Positions 4,061 through 5,171 of a DNA stretch of 5,171 nt are shown here, piece by piece. The notes below the pieces were generated by a model. It saw only the letters and a program-made list of their open reading frames with translations, made no database searches and was not told the origin of the DNA. Made by a program: the position numbers and the translations under genes. The stretch is from positions 1 to 5,171 of the forward strand of contig JAJZKX010000161.1 in the NCBI GenBank assembly GCA_021850745.1, read 5' to 3'. The first letter of the stretch is position 1. Each line of letters starts with the position of its first letter. Source of the stretch: Thermoplasmata archaeon (GTDB lineage Archaea > Thermoplasmatota > Thermoplasmata > Thermoplasmatales > Thermoplasmataceae).

Positions 4061-5171
4061 GGAACTGCTGCAGATAATAGAAAGATCCGGTTCCCTTTCC
4101 ACTGCTTCCACTCATTTTCCATCCCACGAATGGCTGCGATCCAACCATTGCACCTGTGGAACCCCCTCTTTCCCTGTTGGCATATACAACACCGACATCA
4201 GCGTTCTCAAAGTAATATTTTATCTCTTCAGGGTCTTCAGTGAATATTCCTCCCGTCAAGCCATACTCAGAACTGTTTATCTCCTCTACAGCCTGCTTGA
4301 GATTCTTCACTTTTCTTACTGCAAGAACTGGAAGGAAAAGTTCGTTCTTCACTATGTATGAATCCTTGTCAAGGTCAGCAACAATTGTGGGTTCCACGTA
4401 ATATCCATCCCGGTCCAGTGCATTTCCTCCCGTCAGCAGTCTCCCATCCCTGGTGAACTTTTCCTTCAGCTGTTTAAACTTCTCAAAAGCGTCCTTATTG
4501 ACCACCGGGTTAAGGAAAGTTTCCTTCTTTCTCGGATCATCAGGCCTGATTTTCTCTGTCCTTTCTTTCAGCTTTTTCAGGAACTCATCATATATTCCTT
4601 CTTGCACATAAACAAGGGAACAGGCACTGCATTTCTGCCCAGCGTATCCAAATGCAGCTCTGGCTACACCCTCCACAGCCTTGTTCATACTGCATTTGTC
4701 AGTCACAATTATTGCATCCTTTCCACCCATTTCTGTTATGACTGGCTTTGGCATTTTCTGAGTAGCCCGATGGTAGATATCCATTCCGACATCTCTTGAA
4801 CCTGTAAATACGACACCACCAATCTTCGGGTTTTCAACCAGTGTCTTTCCCACAATACCACCGGAACCAGAAAGAAATGCAAGTACTTCCTTAGGTACGC
4901 CAGATTCATGCATGAATTTCACAGTCAGGTATGCTGAAAGAGGGATATCGCTGGAAGGCTTGAATGCAACGGCATTTCCTGCAGTTAGAGGTCCAGCCAT
5001 CATTCCAACAGTTATTGCATAAAAGTTGAACGGGGCAATTACAGCAAATACTCCGTAAGGCTTCATGACACTCATGCTTTCCTCGTTCTCGTATCCTTTG
5101 CCAGTAAACCTTATGAATCCCTGGTTCTCAATCAAATTCAAAGCATAATATCTGAGGAAGTCTATTCCTTC
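4029..5171 (-). CDS. Aldehyde dehydrogenase, probably delta-1-pyrroline-5-carboxylate dehydrogenase (3' part)
   Basis: An NAD(P)-dependent aldehyde dehydrogenase cut by the right edge; 380 residues are visible and about 140 N-terminal ones should lie outside. Numbering starts at the edge (EGIDFLRYYA). Visible landmarks are: FAVIAPFNFYAI with oxyanion-hole N49; KPSSDIPLSAY in the cofactor site; FTGSRDVGMDIY (Rossmann GxxxxG); VITEMGGKDA with general base E147; GYAGQKCSACS with nucleophile C181; and C-terminal VGSQPFVGWKMSGSSGKGTGSFYYLQQF. The EGIDFLRYYA start, GQKCSACS, GSRxVG and the SQPFxGxKMSG tail resemble P5C dehydrogenases (RocA/PutA), which oxidise glutamate semialdehyde to glutamate in proline and arginine breakdown. 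The specificity is inferred. The usual E-x-F-G-P motif reads ELFLP (277-281). A TTG codon at 5141 is not the start, because the frame and homology continue upstream. The stop lies within lipB. Confidence 0.85.
   Translation of the reverse strand, partial: EGIDFLRYYALNLIENQGFIRFTGKGYENEESMSVMKPYGVFAVIAPFNFYAITVGMMAGPLTAGNAVAFKPSSDIPLSAYLTVKFMHESGVPKEVLAFLSGSGGIVGKTLVENPKIGGVVFTGSRDVGMDIYHRATQKMPKPVITEMGGKDAIIVTDKCSMNKAVEGVARAAFGYAGQKCSACSLVYVQEGIYDEFLKKLKERTEKIRPDDPRKKETFLNPVVNKDAFEKFKQLKEKFTRDGRLLTGGNALDRDGYYVEPTIVADLDKDSYIVKNELFLPVLAVRKVKNLKQAVEEINSSEYGLTGGIFTEDPEEIKYYFENADVGVVYANRERGGSTGAMVGSQPFVGWKMSGSSGKGTGSFYYLQQFLREQSQTIAH

Noticed and set aside
5139..5141. TTG as the start codon of the aldehyde dehydrogenase
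   Set aside because: The frame is open to the window edge and the preceding codons give EGIDFLRYYA, which matches the family, so TTG is an internal Leu and the gene is simply cut by the edge.
1..5171. A new defence or mobile system in this window
   Set aside because: RmuC might suggest DNA maintenance or defence, but no integrase, transposase, direct-repeat array, toxin-antitoxin pair or partner effector accompanies it, and the neighbours are metabolic genes.

Overview
The window reads as ordinary chromosomal DNA of an archaeon, most likely from the Thermoplasmata (Thermoplasma/Ferroplasma/Cuniculiplasma-like lineages). This is inferred. Genes are moderately AT-biased and the gaps are very AT-rich. 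Boxes of the TATTTAAATA/TTTATA type lie about 22-27 bases upstream of several ATG codons with no Shine-Dalgarno, as expected for leaderless archaeal mRNAs. The short class 1B SpeD and the winged-helix regulator are also archaeal in style. No ribosomal marker is present, so the phylum is not proven.

Layout: (1) 1-359, minus: N-terminal part of a B12-binding-domain protein, probably a BchE-like radical SAM enzyme, cut by the left edge. (2) 360-641: AT-rich divergent promoter region with a 60-base imperfect inverted repeat and a small palindrome around the rmuC TATA box. (3) 642-1871, plus: RmuC-family protein with an N-terminal membrane anchor. (4) 1921-2319, minus: SpeD-family pyruvoyl decarboxylase, convergent with rmuC. 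(5) 2320-2505: AT-rich gap with the speD promoter and several palindromes. (6) 2506-3273, minus: winged-helix regulator with an uncharacterised C-terminal domain. (7) 3274-3391: 118-base divergent promoter region. (8) 3392-4060, plus: lipoate-protein ligase/octanoyltransferase LipB. (9) 4029-5171, minus: aldehyde dehydrogenase most like delta-1-pyrroline-5-carboxylate dehydrogenase, overlapping the 3' end of lipB by 32 bases and cut by the right edge.

The genes do not form one operon or pathway. They cover corrinoid/radical chemistry, DNA maintenance, polyamine synthesis, lipoylation and proline/glutamate metabolism, and strand switches separate most of them. The only suggestive pairing is the uncharacterised regulator divergent from lipB. 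I see no CRISPR array, transposon, rRNA, tRNA or recognisable defence island. I do not see strong evidence of a new multi-gene system; the findings are mostly regulatory-scale structures and residue-level oddities.
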